This document shows, one piece after another, positions 1 through 5,173 of a DNA stretch of 5,173 bases. Source of the DNA: Alphaproteobacteria bacterium (GTDB taxonomy: Bacteria > Pseudomonadota > Alphaproteobacteria > Rhodobacterales > Rhodobacteraceae). How positions within the stretch are numbered: the first letter of the stretch is position 1; each line of letters opens with the position of its first letter. Where the stretch lies: positions 1 to 5,173 of the forward strand of contig JAJRUE010000007.1 of the NCBI GenBank assembly GCA_024277955.1, written 5' to 3'. The notes under the pieces are model-generated. The model worked only from the letters and a program-made list of their open reading frames with translations, was not told where the DNA came from and did not search any database. Both the position numbers and the translations under genes were made by a program.

Positions 1-1219
1 GCAGCAGCGGGCGCAGCGACCGGCCCTCGACGATATGGGCGGGCACCTTGCCGCCGGCGGTTTCGATGAAGGTGGCGGTCAGGTCGATCGCCTCGACCAG
101 CGCGTCGCAGGTGGTGCCGCGGGTGGCGTCGGCCTCGGGGGACGGGTCGTAGATGATCAGCGGCACCTTGACGGAGGGTTCGTGGAACAGATCCTTTTCG
201 CCCAGCCAGTGATCGCCCAGGTAGTCGCCGTGGTCCGAGGTGACGACGATCATGGTGTCGTCCATCCGCCCGGTTTCGCGCAGGTAGGCGAACAGCCGGC
301 CCATCTGGTCGTCAGCCTGCTTGATCAGACCCATGTAGGCGGGGATGACGGCGCGGCGCACCTCTTCGCGCGAAAAAGCATGGGCGACCGGCGTGTCCAT
401 GAAGGCCGCGAAAACCGGGTTGGGGTCGTCGCGCTCGGCCTCGCTGCGCACCGGCGCCGGCACCTGGTTGGCGCCGAACATCGCATGATAGGGGGCCGGG
501 ACGATGTAGGGCCAGTGCGGCTTGATGTAGGAAACATGGGCGCACCAGGGGGCCCGGGCCTGGTCGATAAAGCGGATCGCTTCGCCGGTCAGCCAGGGGG
601 TTTCGCTGTCCTCTTCGCGGATATTGGCGGGCTTGGCGGCGTTCTTCATGAACCAGCCGCTGGCGGTTTCGCCGTCTTCGATCCCGGCGTTGGCAAAATC
701 GGCCCAGGGGTTTTCGCTGTCGTATCCCTTTGATTTCAGGTAGGCATTATAGGGGCTTTCGCCGTCGTCATAGCGCCCGTCGGGGCCTTGCGACCACAGC
801 CCGTCGTCGCGGCACCAGATGTCAAAGCCGCATTGCGCCTGGCGCGCGCCGATCACGCTGTCGGGCGAAAGCCCCAGCCGCTTCATGCCCTCGACATCGG
901 CGCGCATGTGGGTCTTGCCCACCAGCCAGCAGCCCATGCCGGCGGCGCGCAGATGGTCGCCCAGGGTCATTTCGCCAACCCGCAGCGGAAACCCGTTCCA
1001 TTGCGCCCCGTGGCTTGAGGTGTAGCGCCCGGTATAGGTGCTCATCCGCGAGGCACCGCACACCGGCGACTGCACATAGGCCCGCGTAAAGCGCACCCCG
1101 CGCGCTGCCAGCGCGTCCATGTGCGGCGTGTGCAGATGCGGATGACCCGCACAGCTGAGGTAGTCGAACCGCAGCTGGTCGAACATGATGAACAGGATAT
1201 TCTTTGCCCGTCGCGCCAC
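1..1219 (-). CDS. Sulfatase-superfamily hydrolase, phosphonate monoester hydrolase-like (3' end missing)
   Basis: The visible 406 residues cover the N-terminal catalytic part of an alkaline phosphatase/sulfatase-fold enzyme; the C-terminus lies beyond the left edge (family members usually have about 500-550 residues). Seen: metal-site pair D14-Q15 in FDQLR, nucleophile motif VCGASR with C54 and R58, N75 in WNG, GKTH at 101-104, H235 in KPHWPY, SDHG with D329-H330, and K342 in GEKDLFHE. An Asp-Gln pair instead of Asp-Asp, and a Lys 12 residues after the metal-binding His, are the pattern known from Rhizobium and Burkholderia phosphonate monoester hydrolases, which cleave phosphate and phosphonate diesters and, promiscuously, sulfates. 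The cysteine should be matured to formylglycine. No signal peptide: the first beta strand begins at about residue 7, so the enzyme is probably cytoplasmic. The GTG start at 1219 is chosen for a GGAG at 1228-1231 (8-nt spacing); a GTG at 1258 is also in frame. Oddity: A56 replaces the usual Pro. The true substrate is unknown, and no link to the divergent rhamnose genes is evident. Confidence 0.9.
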   Translation of the reverse strand, partial: MARRAKNILFIMFDQLRFDYLSCAGHPHLHTPHMDALAARGVRFTRAYVQSPVCGASRMSTYTGRYTSSHGAQWNGFPLRVGEMTLGDHLRAAGMGCWLVGKTHMRADVEGMKRLGLSPDSVIGARQAQCGFDIWCRDDGLWSQGPDGRYDDGESPYNAYLKSKGYDSENPWADFANAGIEDGETASGWFMKNAAKPANIREEDSETPWLTGEAIRFIDQARAPWCAHVSYIKPHWPYIVPAPYHAMFGANQVPAPVRSEAERDDPNPVFAAFMDTPVAHAFSREEVRRAVIPAYMGLIKQADDQMGRLFAYLRETGRMDDTMIVVTSDHGDYLGDHWLGEKDLFHEPSVKVPLIIYDPSPEADATRGTTCDALVEAIDLTATFIETAGGKVPAHIVEGRSLRPLL

Positions 1220-1353
1220 AATCGCGTCTCCGCCCCAGGATTGCCCCCGAACTAGCACCGATACCGGCCCGCCGCCAGCTTGCGCAACGCCAACGGGTGA
1301 CATCCGCCAAATGCCTTGCTAGGGAACCTCAACGAAGGAATACGAGGCCAGAC
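1220..1353. promoter_or_regulatory. Divergent spacer between the sulfatase and rfbC
   Basis: This 134-bp gap must hold the 5' signals for both the minus-strand sulfatase and the plus-strand rhamnose operon. Seen: the sulfatase Shine-Dalgarno (GGAG on the minus strand, 1228-1231), the rfbC Shine-Dalgarno (GAGG, 1344-1347, 6 nt before GTG; AAGGAA at 1335-1340 lies further upstream), and an 8-bp perfect palindrome TTGCGCAA at 1280-1287. GTGACA at 1297-1302 with TAGGGA at 1320-1325 (17-bp spacer) is only a poor match to a sigma-70 promoter, so I do not assign one. That promoters lie here is inferred from gene orientation, not from a clear motif. Confidence 0.4.
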
Positions 1354-1923
1354 GTGAAAATAGAAGACACCGGGATCGGCGGGTTGAAACTGATCACACC
1401 GGCCAGGTTCGGCGATGCGCGCGGGTTTTTCAGCGAAAGCTACAACCGCGCCCGCATGGCCGAACATGGCATTCACATCGAGTTCGTGCAGGACAACCAT
1501 TCGCTGTCGGCGCGCGCGGGCACGGTGCGGGGCCTGCATTTTCAGTCGCCGCCCCATGCCCAGGCCAAGCTGGTGCGCTGCGGGCGCGGGCGGCTGTTCG
1601 ATGTCGCGGTGGATATTCGCGTCGGCTCGCCGACCTATGGCCGCTGGTTCGGGGCCGAGCTGAGCTTTGACAACGGCCGCCAGTTGCTGGTTCCGGCGGG
1701 GTTTTTGCACGGCTTTGCCTCGCTCGAGGACGACACAGAAATCATCTACAAATGTTCCGACTATTACGCCCCCGAATGCGACGGCGCCGTGCGCTTTGAC
1801 GACCCGGCGATCGGGATCGACTGGCCGGTGGACGCGTCCGCGGCTGTGCTGTCGGAAAAGGACGCCGCCGCGCCGCTGCTGGCGGATCTGGACAACCCGT
1901 TCGTTTACGAGGTGGACGCATGA
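1354..1923 (+). CDS. rfbC: dTDP-4-dehydrorhamnose 3,5-epimerase (RmlC)
   Basis: A 189-residue cupin-fold enzyme, normal length for RmlC. It converts dTDP-4-keto-6-deoxy-D-glucose to dTDP-4-keto-L-rhamnose, the third step of dTDP-L-rhamnose synthesis, in the cytoplasm. Seen: N-terminal LKLITPARFGDARGFFSE (residues 11-28), then FVQDNHSLS (44-52), VRGLHFQ with R59 and the catalytic-base His H62, K72 in QAKLVR, DVAVDIR (83-89), the cupin strand VPAGFLHGF (113-121), and Y132 in EIIYKCSDYY, the expected catalytic acid. The C-terminal IGIDWP (153-158) is also typical. The GTG at 1354 is chosen because family proteins begin MKIEETGL..., and GAGG sits 6 nt upstream. The frame stays open upstream to about 1204, but that arginine-rich extension has no family counterpart. 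The stop codon overlaps the rfbD start (ATGA), implying translational coupling. Confidence 0.97.
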   Translation: MKIEDTGIGGLKLITPARFGDARGFFSESYNRARMAEHGIHIEFVQDNHSLSARAGTVRGLHFQSPPHAQAKLVRCGRGRLFDVAVDIRVGSPTYGRWFGAELSFDNGRQLLVPAGFLHGFASLEDDTEIIYKCSDYYAPECDGAVRFDDPAIGIDWPVDASAAVLSEKDAAAPLLADLDNPFVYEVDA

Positions 1924-2765
1924 AAATCCTGGTCTTCGGACAAACCGGACAGGTGGCAACCGAACTGGGCCGCCGGCGAAAGGTGATCGCGCTCGAGCCG
2001 CCCGAGGTCGACCTGACAGTGCCCGGCGCCGCCACCGCGCAGATCGAGAGGGTCCAGCCGGACCTCGTGATCAACGCCGCCGCCTATACCGCCGTCGACA
2101 AGGCCGAAACCCAGCCCGAACTGGCCGCCAAACTGAACGGCGACGCCCCCGGCGAAATGGCCCGGGCGGCGGCCGACGCGGGGGTGCCGTTCGTGCATGT
2201 GTCCACCGACTACGTCTATTCGGGCGCGGGTGAAACACCCTGGAAGCCCGACGATCCGACCGGCCCGCTGGGGGTCTACGGGCGCACCAAGCTGGCCGGC
2301 GACGAAGCCGTGGTAGCCGCCGGTGGCCGCTATGCGGTGCTGCGCACGTCCTGGGTGTTTTCCGCCCACGGCCAGAACTACGTCAAGACCATGCTGCGCC
2401 TCGGGCGCGAACGCGACGAGCTTGCGATCGTTGCAGACCAGATCGGCGGGCCGACCAGCGCCGCATCGATTGCCGAGGCCCTGCTGAGGGTGGGGGATGC
2501 CTTGCTGGCGGGGCGGGGCCGCAGCGGGATCTACCATTTCTGCGGTGCGCCCGACACCAGCTGGGCGGGGTTTTCGCGCGAAATCTTTGCCCAGGCGGGG
2601 CTGTCGGTGAAGGTCAGGGACATTCCCACCAGAGACTATCCCACACCGGCGAAACGGCCTTTGAATTCGCGGCTGGATTGCAGCGATCTGCAGCGCGAAT
2701 TCGGGATCGCTCAGCCGGACTGGCGCAAGGACCTGGCGGATGTCCTGCGCGAGCTGTCGCAATAG
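1920..2765 (+). CDS. rfbD: dTDP-4-dehydrorhamnose reductase (RmlD)
   Basis: A 281-residue member of the extended short-chain dehydrogenase family that reduces dTDP-4-keto-L-rhamnose with NAD(P)H to dTDP-L-rhamnose, the last pathway step. Seen: an N-terminal nucleotide-binding loop GQTGQVA (7-13), INAAAYTAVDKAE (51-63), the active-site stretch VSTDYVY with T96, D97 and Y98 (94-100), the catalytic Y120-x3-K124 in YGRTK, RTSWVF (142-147), DQIGGPTS (173-180), and the C-terminal RPLNSRLDCS (246-255), which matches the family's substrate-binding PxxS/LD region. The third glycine of the Rossmann loop is Ala13, and the stretch after it is compact; both look like tolerated variation, since all catalytic residues are present. 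The start overlaps the rfbC stop by 4 bp, so translation is probably coupled; this overlap also fixes the start. Confidence 0.96.
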   Translation: MKILVFGQTGQVATELGRRRKVIALEPPEVDLTVPGAATAQIERVQPDLVINAAAYTAVDKAETQPELAAKLNGDAPGEMARAAADAGVPFVHVSTDYVYSGAGETPWKPDDPTGPLGVYGRTKLAGDEAVVAAGGRYAVLRTSWVFSAHGQNYVKTMLRLGRERDELAIVADQIGGPTSAASIAEALLRVGDALLAGRGRSGIYHFCGAPDTSWAGFSREIFAQAGLSVKVRDIPTRDYPTPAKRPLNSRLDCSDLQREFGIAQPDWRKDLADVLRELSQ

Positions 2766-2877
2766 GGGCGTGGCGCCAAGGCGCGGTATTGGATGGAAAA
2801 TGCGCCGCCGCTGGCGTATTGCTGCCGCGAAATGATTGGATGGGCAGACAGGTGCCGTTGTTGAAAGGTCGAAAAAC
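2766..2877 (+). other. rfbD-rfbB intergenic gap with a hairpin and a direct repeat
   Basis: This 112-bp gap is the longest within the operon. It holds an 8-bp stem (AATGCGCC, 2799-2806, against GGCGTATT, 2813-2820, one G-T pair) with a 6-nt loop, and no T-run after it, so it is not a classical intrinsic terminator. The 9-mer ATTGGATGG occurs twice, at 2788-2796 and 2835-2843, 47 bp apart. The rfbB Shine-Dalgarno, GAAAGG, is at 2863-2868. No clear sigma-70 promoter is visible. A processing site, an internal promoter or a regulator site are all possible. Confidence 0.4.
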
Positions 2878-3918
2878 ATGAAGATTCTGGTTACGGGCGG
2901 CGCCGGTTTCATCGGCTCGGCGGTGGTGCGCCGGGCGATTGCCGATGGTCACGAGGTGGTCAACCTGGACGCCCTGACCTATGCCGCCTGCCCGGAAAAC
3001 GTCGCCAGTGTCGCGGACGATCCGAAATACGCCTTTGAGCACGCCGACATCCGCGATGGCGCGGCGCTGGCAAGGATACTCGACAAACATCGCCCCGACG
3101 CGATCATGCACCTGGCCGCCGAAAGCCACGTCGACCGCTCGATCGACGGGCCGGGCGCCTTCATCGACACCAATGTGACCGGCACCTACCGGCTGCTCGA
3201 GGCGGCGCGCGCCTACTGGCAGGCCAATGGCCGCCCGGCGGGGTTCCGGTTTCACCACATCTCGACCGACGAGGTCTATGGATCGCTGGGCCCCACCGGC
3301 AAGTTCACCGAAGATACACCCTATTCCCCCAACAGCCCCTATTCCGCGTCCAAGGCGGCCAGCGATCACATGGTGCGCGCCTGGCACGAAACCTATGGTC
3401 TGCCGGTTGTGATCACGAATTGTTCGAACAATTACGGCCCCTACCACTTCCCCGAAAAACTGATCCCGGTGGTGATCCTGAACGCGCTGGCGGGCAAGCC
3501 GATCCCGGTTTACGGGCGCGGCGACAACGTGCGCGACTGGCTGTATGTCGAGGATCACGCGGACGCGCTTTTGTGCGTGCTGCAAAACGGCAGGGACGGG
3601 CGCACTTACAACATTGGCGGCGAAAACGAAGCGACCAACCTGGAACTGGTGCAAAAGATCTGCGCCATCCTGGACGAAAGCCGGCCCGCCGCGCGCCCGC
3701 ACGCCGATCTGATCACCTTCGTCAAGGATCGGCCGGGACATGATCTGCGCTATGCGATCGACCCGGCGCGCATCCGAAACGAACTGGGCTGGCGACCCTC
3801 GCTGACCCTGGATGAAGGGCTGGCGAAAACCGTGCAGTGGTATCTGGACAACGAAGACTGGTGGCGCGCGCTGCAGCAGCGCGAAGGCGTCGGCACGCGG
3901 CTGGGCGTCTCTGCCTGA
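2878..3918 (+). CDS. rfbB: dTDP-glucose 4,6-dehydratase (RmlB)
   Basis: A 346-residue NAD+-dependent extended SDR enzyme that converts dTDP-D-glucose to dTDP-4-keto-6-deoxy-D-glucose, the second pathway step. Seen: the Rossmann loop TGGAGFIG (6-13), the acidic end of strand 2 in NLDALTYA (29-36), HADIRD (55-60), HLAAESHVDRSI (78-89), the diagnostic catalytic triad T130-D131-E132 in ISTDEVYG, Y155-x3-K159 in SPYSASKA, NCSNNYGPYHFPEKLIP (181-197), and YGRGDNVRDWLYVEDHADA (212-230). Tail motifs DRPGHDLRYAID (284-295) and ELGWRP (302-307) are standard. The length is slightly below that of Salmonella RmlB. The ATG at 2878 is chosen because MKILVTGGAG is the usual family N-terminus and GAAAGG lies 9 nt upstream; in-frame upstream TTG codons would add an unrelated leader. 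Confidence 0.97.
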   Translation: MKILVTGGAGFIGSAVVRRAIADGHEVVNLDALTYAACPENVASVADDPKYAFEHADIRDGAALARILDKHRPDAIMHLAAESHVDRSIDGPGAFIDTNVTGTYRLLEAARAYWQANGRPAGFRFHHISTDEVYGSLGPTGKFTEDTPYSPNSPYSASKAASDHMVRAWHETYGLPVVITNCSNNYGPYHFPEKLIPVVILNALAGKPIPVYGRGDNVRDWLYVEDHADALLCVLQNGRDGRTYNIGGENEATNLELVQKICAILDESRPAARPHADLITFVKDRPGHDLRYAIDPARIRNELGWRPSLTLDEGLAKTVQWYLDNEDWWRALQQREGVGTRLGVSA

Positions 3919-3947
3919 GCGCGCGAGAATTGATGACAAGAAATTCT

Positions 3948-3952
3948 GGAGG
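3948..3952 (+). promoter_or_regulatory. Strong Shine-Dalgarno deciding the GTG start of rfbA
   Basis: GGAGG sits 5 nt before the GTG at 3958. The overlapping ATG at 3956 is followed directly by TGA, so it cannot start the gene. Just upstream, AGAATT (3926-3931) and AATTCT (3942-3947) form a 6-bp inverted repeat with a 10-nt loop, ending at the base before the GGAGG. Confidence 0.75.
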
Positions 3953-3957
3953 CGAAT

Positions 3958-4848
3958 GTGAAACAGCGTAAGGGGATCATCCTGGCCGGCGGTTCGGGCA
4001 CGCGGCTGTATCCGGTGACGCTTGGCGTGTCCAAGCAGCTGCTGGCGATCTACGACAAGCCGATGGTGTATTTCCCGCTGACGACCCTGATGTTCGCCGG
4101 TATCCGCGAGATCTGCGTGATCACGACGCCGGGCGATCAGGAACAGTTCCGCAAGGTGCTTGGCGACGGGTCGCAATGGGGGCTGAGGCTGACCTATATC
4201 GTGCAGCCTTCGCCCGACGGGCTGGCGCAGGCCTTTATCCTGGCCGAGGACTTTCTCGATGGCGCGCCGTCGGCGCTGGTGCTGGGCGACAACATTTTCT
4301 TTGGGCATGGCTTGCCCGAGATGCTGGAACGCGCCGGCGCGCGGCCCAGTGGCGGCACCGTCTTTGGCTACCGCGTGGCCGATCCGGAACGCTACGGGGT
4401 GGTCGGTTTCGACGCCGATGGCGCGGTGCAGTCGATCATCGAAAAGCCGGAAAACCCCGCGTCGAACTACGCGGTGACGGGGCTGTATTTCCTGGACGAA
4501 ACCGCGCCCGAGCGCGCGCGCGCGGTGCAGCCTTCGCCGCGGGGGGAACTGGAGATCACCTCGCTTCTGGAAATGTATCTGGCCGAGGGCACGCTGATTG
4601 TGGAACGGATGGGCCGCGGCTATGCCTGGCTTGACACCGGCACCCACGAAAGCCTGTTGGATGCGAGCAATTTCGTGCGCACCCTGGAAAAACGCCAGGG
4701 GCTGCAGGTCGGCTCGCCCGATGAGGTGGCCTTTGCCAAGGGCTGGATCGACGCCGACCAGATGCAGGCCAGGGCGCGGATCTTCGCCAAGAACGGCTAT
4801 GGGGCGTATCTGAAGGGCCTGGCCGACGGGGCGCAGGATCAGCTTTAG
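3958..4848 (+). CDS. rfbA: Glucose-1-phosphate thymidylyltransferase (RmlA)
   Basis: A 296-residue nucleotidyltransferase that joins glucose-1-phosphate and dTTP to give dTDP-glucose and pyrophosphate. It is the first step of the pathway and, in the family, is feedback-inhibited by dTDP-rhamnose. Seen: the signature GGSGTRLYP (11-19), K26 in VSKQLL, YDKPMVYFPLTTLM (32-45), GDGSQWGL (69-76), QPSPDGLAQAF (83-93), the metal-binding D111 in LGDNIF, EKP (162-164), YAVTGLYF (171-178), RGELEIT (195-201), and D226 in GYAWLDTGTHESLLDASNF (221-239). The length is normal for RmlA. The start is GTG (see the Shine-Dalgarno at 3948). It follows rfbB by 39 bp and closes the operon. Its TAG stop (4846-4848) overlaps the first bases of the inverted-repeat element that follows; the coding part appears complete. 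Confidence 0.97.
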   Translation: MKQRKGIILAGGSGTRLYPVTLGVSKQLLAIYDKPMVYFPLTTLMFAGIREICVITTPGDQEQFRKVLGDGSQWGLRLTYIVQPSPDGLAQAFILAEDFLDGAPSALVLGDNIFFGHGLPEMLERAGARPSGGTVFGYRVADPERYGVVGFDADGAVQSIIEKPENPASNYAVTGLYFLDETAPERARAVQPSPRGELEITSLLEMYLAEGTLIVERMGRGYAWLDTGTHESLLDASNFVRTLEKRQGLQVGSPDEVAFAKGWIDADQMQARARIFAKNGYGAYLKGLADGAQDQL

Positions 4849-4876
4849 GGTCAAAACCCGATCAACCTGCATCGCC
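4847..4876 (+). repeat. Left arm of the 30-bp inverted repeat
   Basis: The arm begins AGGGTCAAAACCCGATC (4847-4863), a perfect 17-bp reverse complement of 5094-5110. After a mismatch at 4864, ACCTGC (4865-4870) and CGCC (4873-4876) also match; the mismatches at 4871 and 4872 include one T-G pair. In total 27 of 30 positions are Watson-Crick. The outer part contains its own small dyad, GGGT-CAAA-ACCC. Confidence 0.85.
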
Positions 4877-4977
4877 AGGGTTGCAGATTTCCGCACTGGC
4901 TGCGTTACAGGCCCTTGAAATGCAACCACTATTCCTGCGGCCCTGTGCCTTGTCAGGATTGAAATCTGCCAAACCCT
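4877..4977. repeat. Long imperfect palindrome (hairpin 1 of the element)
   Basis: Base stem: AGGGTTGCAGATTTC (4877-4891) pairs with 4961-4977 (GAAATCTGC, a 2-nt CA bulge, then AACCCT), giving 15 bp. Further in, CTGGC (4896-4900) pairs with GTCAG (4952-4956, one G-T), then ACAGG (4907-4911) with CCTGT (4942-4946), then CC (4913-4914) with GG (4939-4940). Internal loops are TGCGTT against GCCTT and CGCA against GATT. It begins directly after the left inverted-repeat arm. It could end the rfb transcript, although no T-run follows it. Confidence 0.75.
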
Positions 4978-4980
4978 CCG

Positions 4981-5071
4981 GGCGTGAACGGCATTTCTTC
5001 TCAGCCGCGCGGGCCGCTTGGAAAGGAAACCACCCTGTCGCGCGCGTCCCGAGCGTCAGATATTCCGCGCC
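4981..5071. repeat. Second, weaker hairpin of the element
   Basis: Pairs seen: GGCGTG (4981-4986) with CGCGCC (5066-5071, one T-G), CTC (5000-5002) with GAG (5051-5053), and CGCGCG (5006-5011) with CGCGCG (5041-5046). The stem is interrupted and the GC-rich matches could partly be chance. Its tip (5013-5033) resembles the tip of hairpin 1, which supports a real relationship. Confidence 0.45.
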
Positions 5072-5080
5072 TTTCTCGCT

Positions 5081-5110
5081 GGCGGCGCAGGTGGATCGGG
5101 TTTTGACCCT
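5081..5110 (-). repeat. Right arm of the 30-bp inverted repeat
   Basis: This is the partner of 4847-4876, ending GATCGGGTTTTGACCCT. Read inward to outward, both arms can encode QVDRVLTL, on opposite strands, which shows the duplication at peptide level. Neither reading belongs to a convincing gene. Confidence 0.85.
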
Positions 5111-5139
5111 GGCGGCGGTCAGCGGGGCGGCGGGCCGGT

Positions 5140-5173
5140 TCAGCTGAAGCTGAACACATTTCCCAGCGCCGAC
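5140..5173 (-). CDS. Possible C-terminal end of a convergent gene (unrecognised)
   Basis: On the minus strand the last ten codons read SALGNVFSFS followed by TGA (5140-5142). A gene entering from the right and converging on rfbA would fit the layout, with the inverted-repeat element between two gene ends. Only 34 bases are visible, so nothing can be said about function, and the reading frame itself is a guess. The stop lies inside a perfect 7-bp hairpin, GTTCAGC-TGAA-GCTGAAC (5138-5155), which partly reflects the repeated TTCAGC codons. Confidence 0.25.
   Translation of the reverse strand, partial: SALGNVFSFS

Larger units (their letters stand above)
4847..5110. repeat. 264-bp element bounded by 30-bp inverted repeats, MITE-like or a structured RNA
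   Basis: The gene-free stretch after rfbA is one structured unit. Its ends, 4847-4876 and 5081-5110, are near-perfect reverse complements. Inside are a 101-bp imperfect palindrome (4877-4977) and a weaker hairpin (about 4981-5071). The interior has no convincing gene: open frames across it lack a recognisable protein or a good start. I see no target-site duplication at the borders (left CAGCTTT, right GGCGGCG) and no transposase. It could be a non-autonomous mobile repeat, a palindromic extragenic repeat family, or a three-way-junction transcript or terminator; the sequence alone does not separate these. That the ordered structure is not chance is well supported. Confidence 0.75.

Noticed and set aside
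35..733. 232-codon open frame on the plus strand
   Set aside because: It is antisense to the sulfatase, whose catalytic motifs are all on the minus strand. The translation is Gly/Val/Asp-rich shadow.
1204..1353. 50-residue N-terminal extension of RfbC
   Set aside because: It is arginine-rich, has no family counterpart, and overlaps the sulfatase start; the GTG at 1354 has a good Shine-Dalgarno and matches the family N-terminus.
1920..1960. Loss of the third Rossmann glycine (Ala13) in RfbD as a sign of inactivity
   Set aside because: All catalytic residues (Thr96, Tyr120, Lys124) and substrate motifs are intact, and Ala at this position is a conservative change.
4848..4859. GGGT-CAAA-ACCC as an intrinsic terminator of rfbA
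   Set aside because: The stem is only 4 bp with no T-run; it is better explained as part of the 30-bp inverted-repeat arm.
4863..4883. Short hairpin CAACCTG / CAGGGTTG as a terminator
   Set aside because: It has a bulged G and only a weak T stretch after it, and competes with the longer 30-bp and 15-bp pairings of the same bases.
2614..4929. 771-codon open frame on the minus strand
   Set aside because: It lies antisense to rfbD, rfbB and rfbA, which have unmistakable family motifs. Its translation is a low-complexity high-GC shadow with no recognisable domain.
4881..5147. 88-codon open frame after rfbA
   Set aside because: It starts at a TTG with no clear ribosome site and reads straight through the palindrome and the right inverted-repeat arm, so its codons are explained by the repeat structure.
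1..5173. tRNA, rRNA, CRISPR array, or IS transposase
   Set aside because: No cloverleaf, no regularly spaced direct repeats, no rRNA-like stretch and no transposase motif were seen on either strand.

Overview
The window looks like chromosome from a high-GC alphaproteobacterium, most likely of the Rhodobacterales (Roseobacter/Rhodobacter relatives). This rests on GC-rich third codon positions, three GTG starts among five genes, and the style of the dTDP-rhamnose proteins (for example LTYAACPENVASV in RfbB). The species cannot be told from the sequence.

Left (1-1219, minus strand): the N-terminal 406 residues of a cytoplasmic sulfatase-superfamily hydrolase. It resembles phosphonate monoester hydrolases most closely, and its coding sequence runs off the left edge. 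Its formylglycine motif reads CGASR where CxPSR is usual. A 134-bp divergent spacer (1220-1353) separates it from the next gene.

Centre (1354-4848, plus strand): a complete dTDP-L-rhamnose pathway in the order rfbC-rfbD-rfbB-rfbA. RfbA makes dTDP-glucose from glucose-1-phosphate and dTTP. RfbB dehydrates it to dTDP-4-keto-6-deoxyglucose, RfbC epimerises that at C3 and C5, and RfbD reduces the product to dTDP-L-rhamnose for O-antigen, capsule or other glycan synthesis. rfbC and rfbD overlap by 4 bp (ATGA). A 112-bp gap lies between rfbD and rfbB and a 39-bp gap between rfbB and rfbA, so the set looks like one operon, perhaps with internal regulation before rfbB.

Right (4847-5173): no convincing complete gene. 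Starting inside the rfbA stop codon is a 264-bp element bounded by 30-bp near-perfect inverted repeats (4847-4876 and 5081-5110; the outer 17 bp are perfect). It encloses a long imperfect palindrome (4877-4977) and a second, weaker hairpin (about 4981-5071) whose tip resembles that of the first. It is either a MITE-like or palindromic genomic repeat or a structured three-way-junction RNA or terminator, and it is the most unusual thing in the window. The last 34 bases may hold the end of a convergent minus-strand gene.
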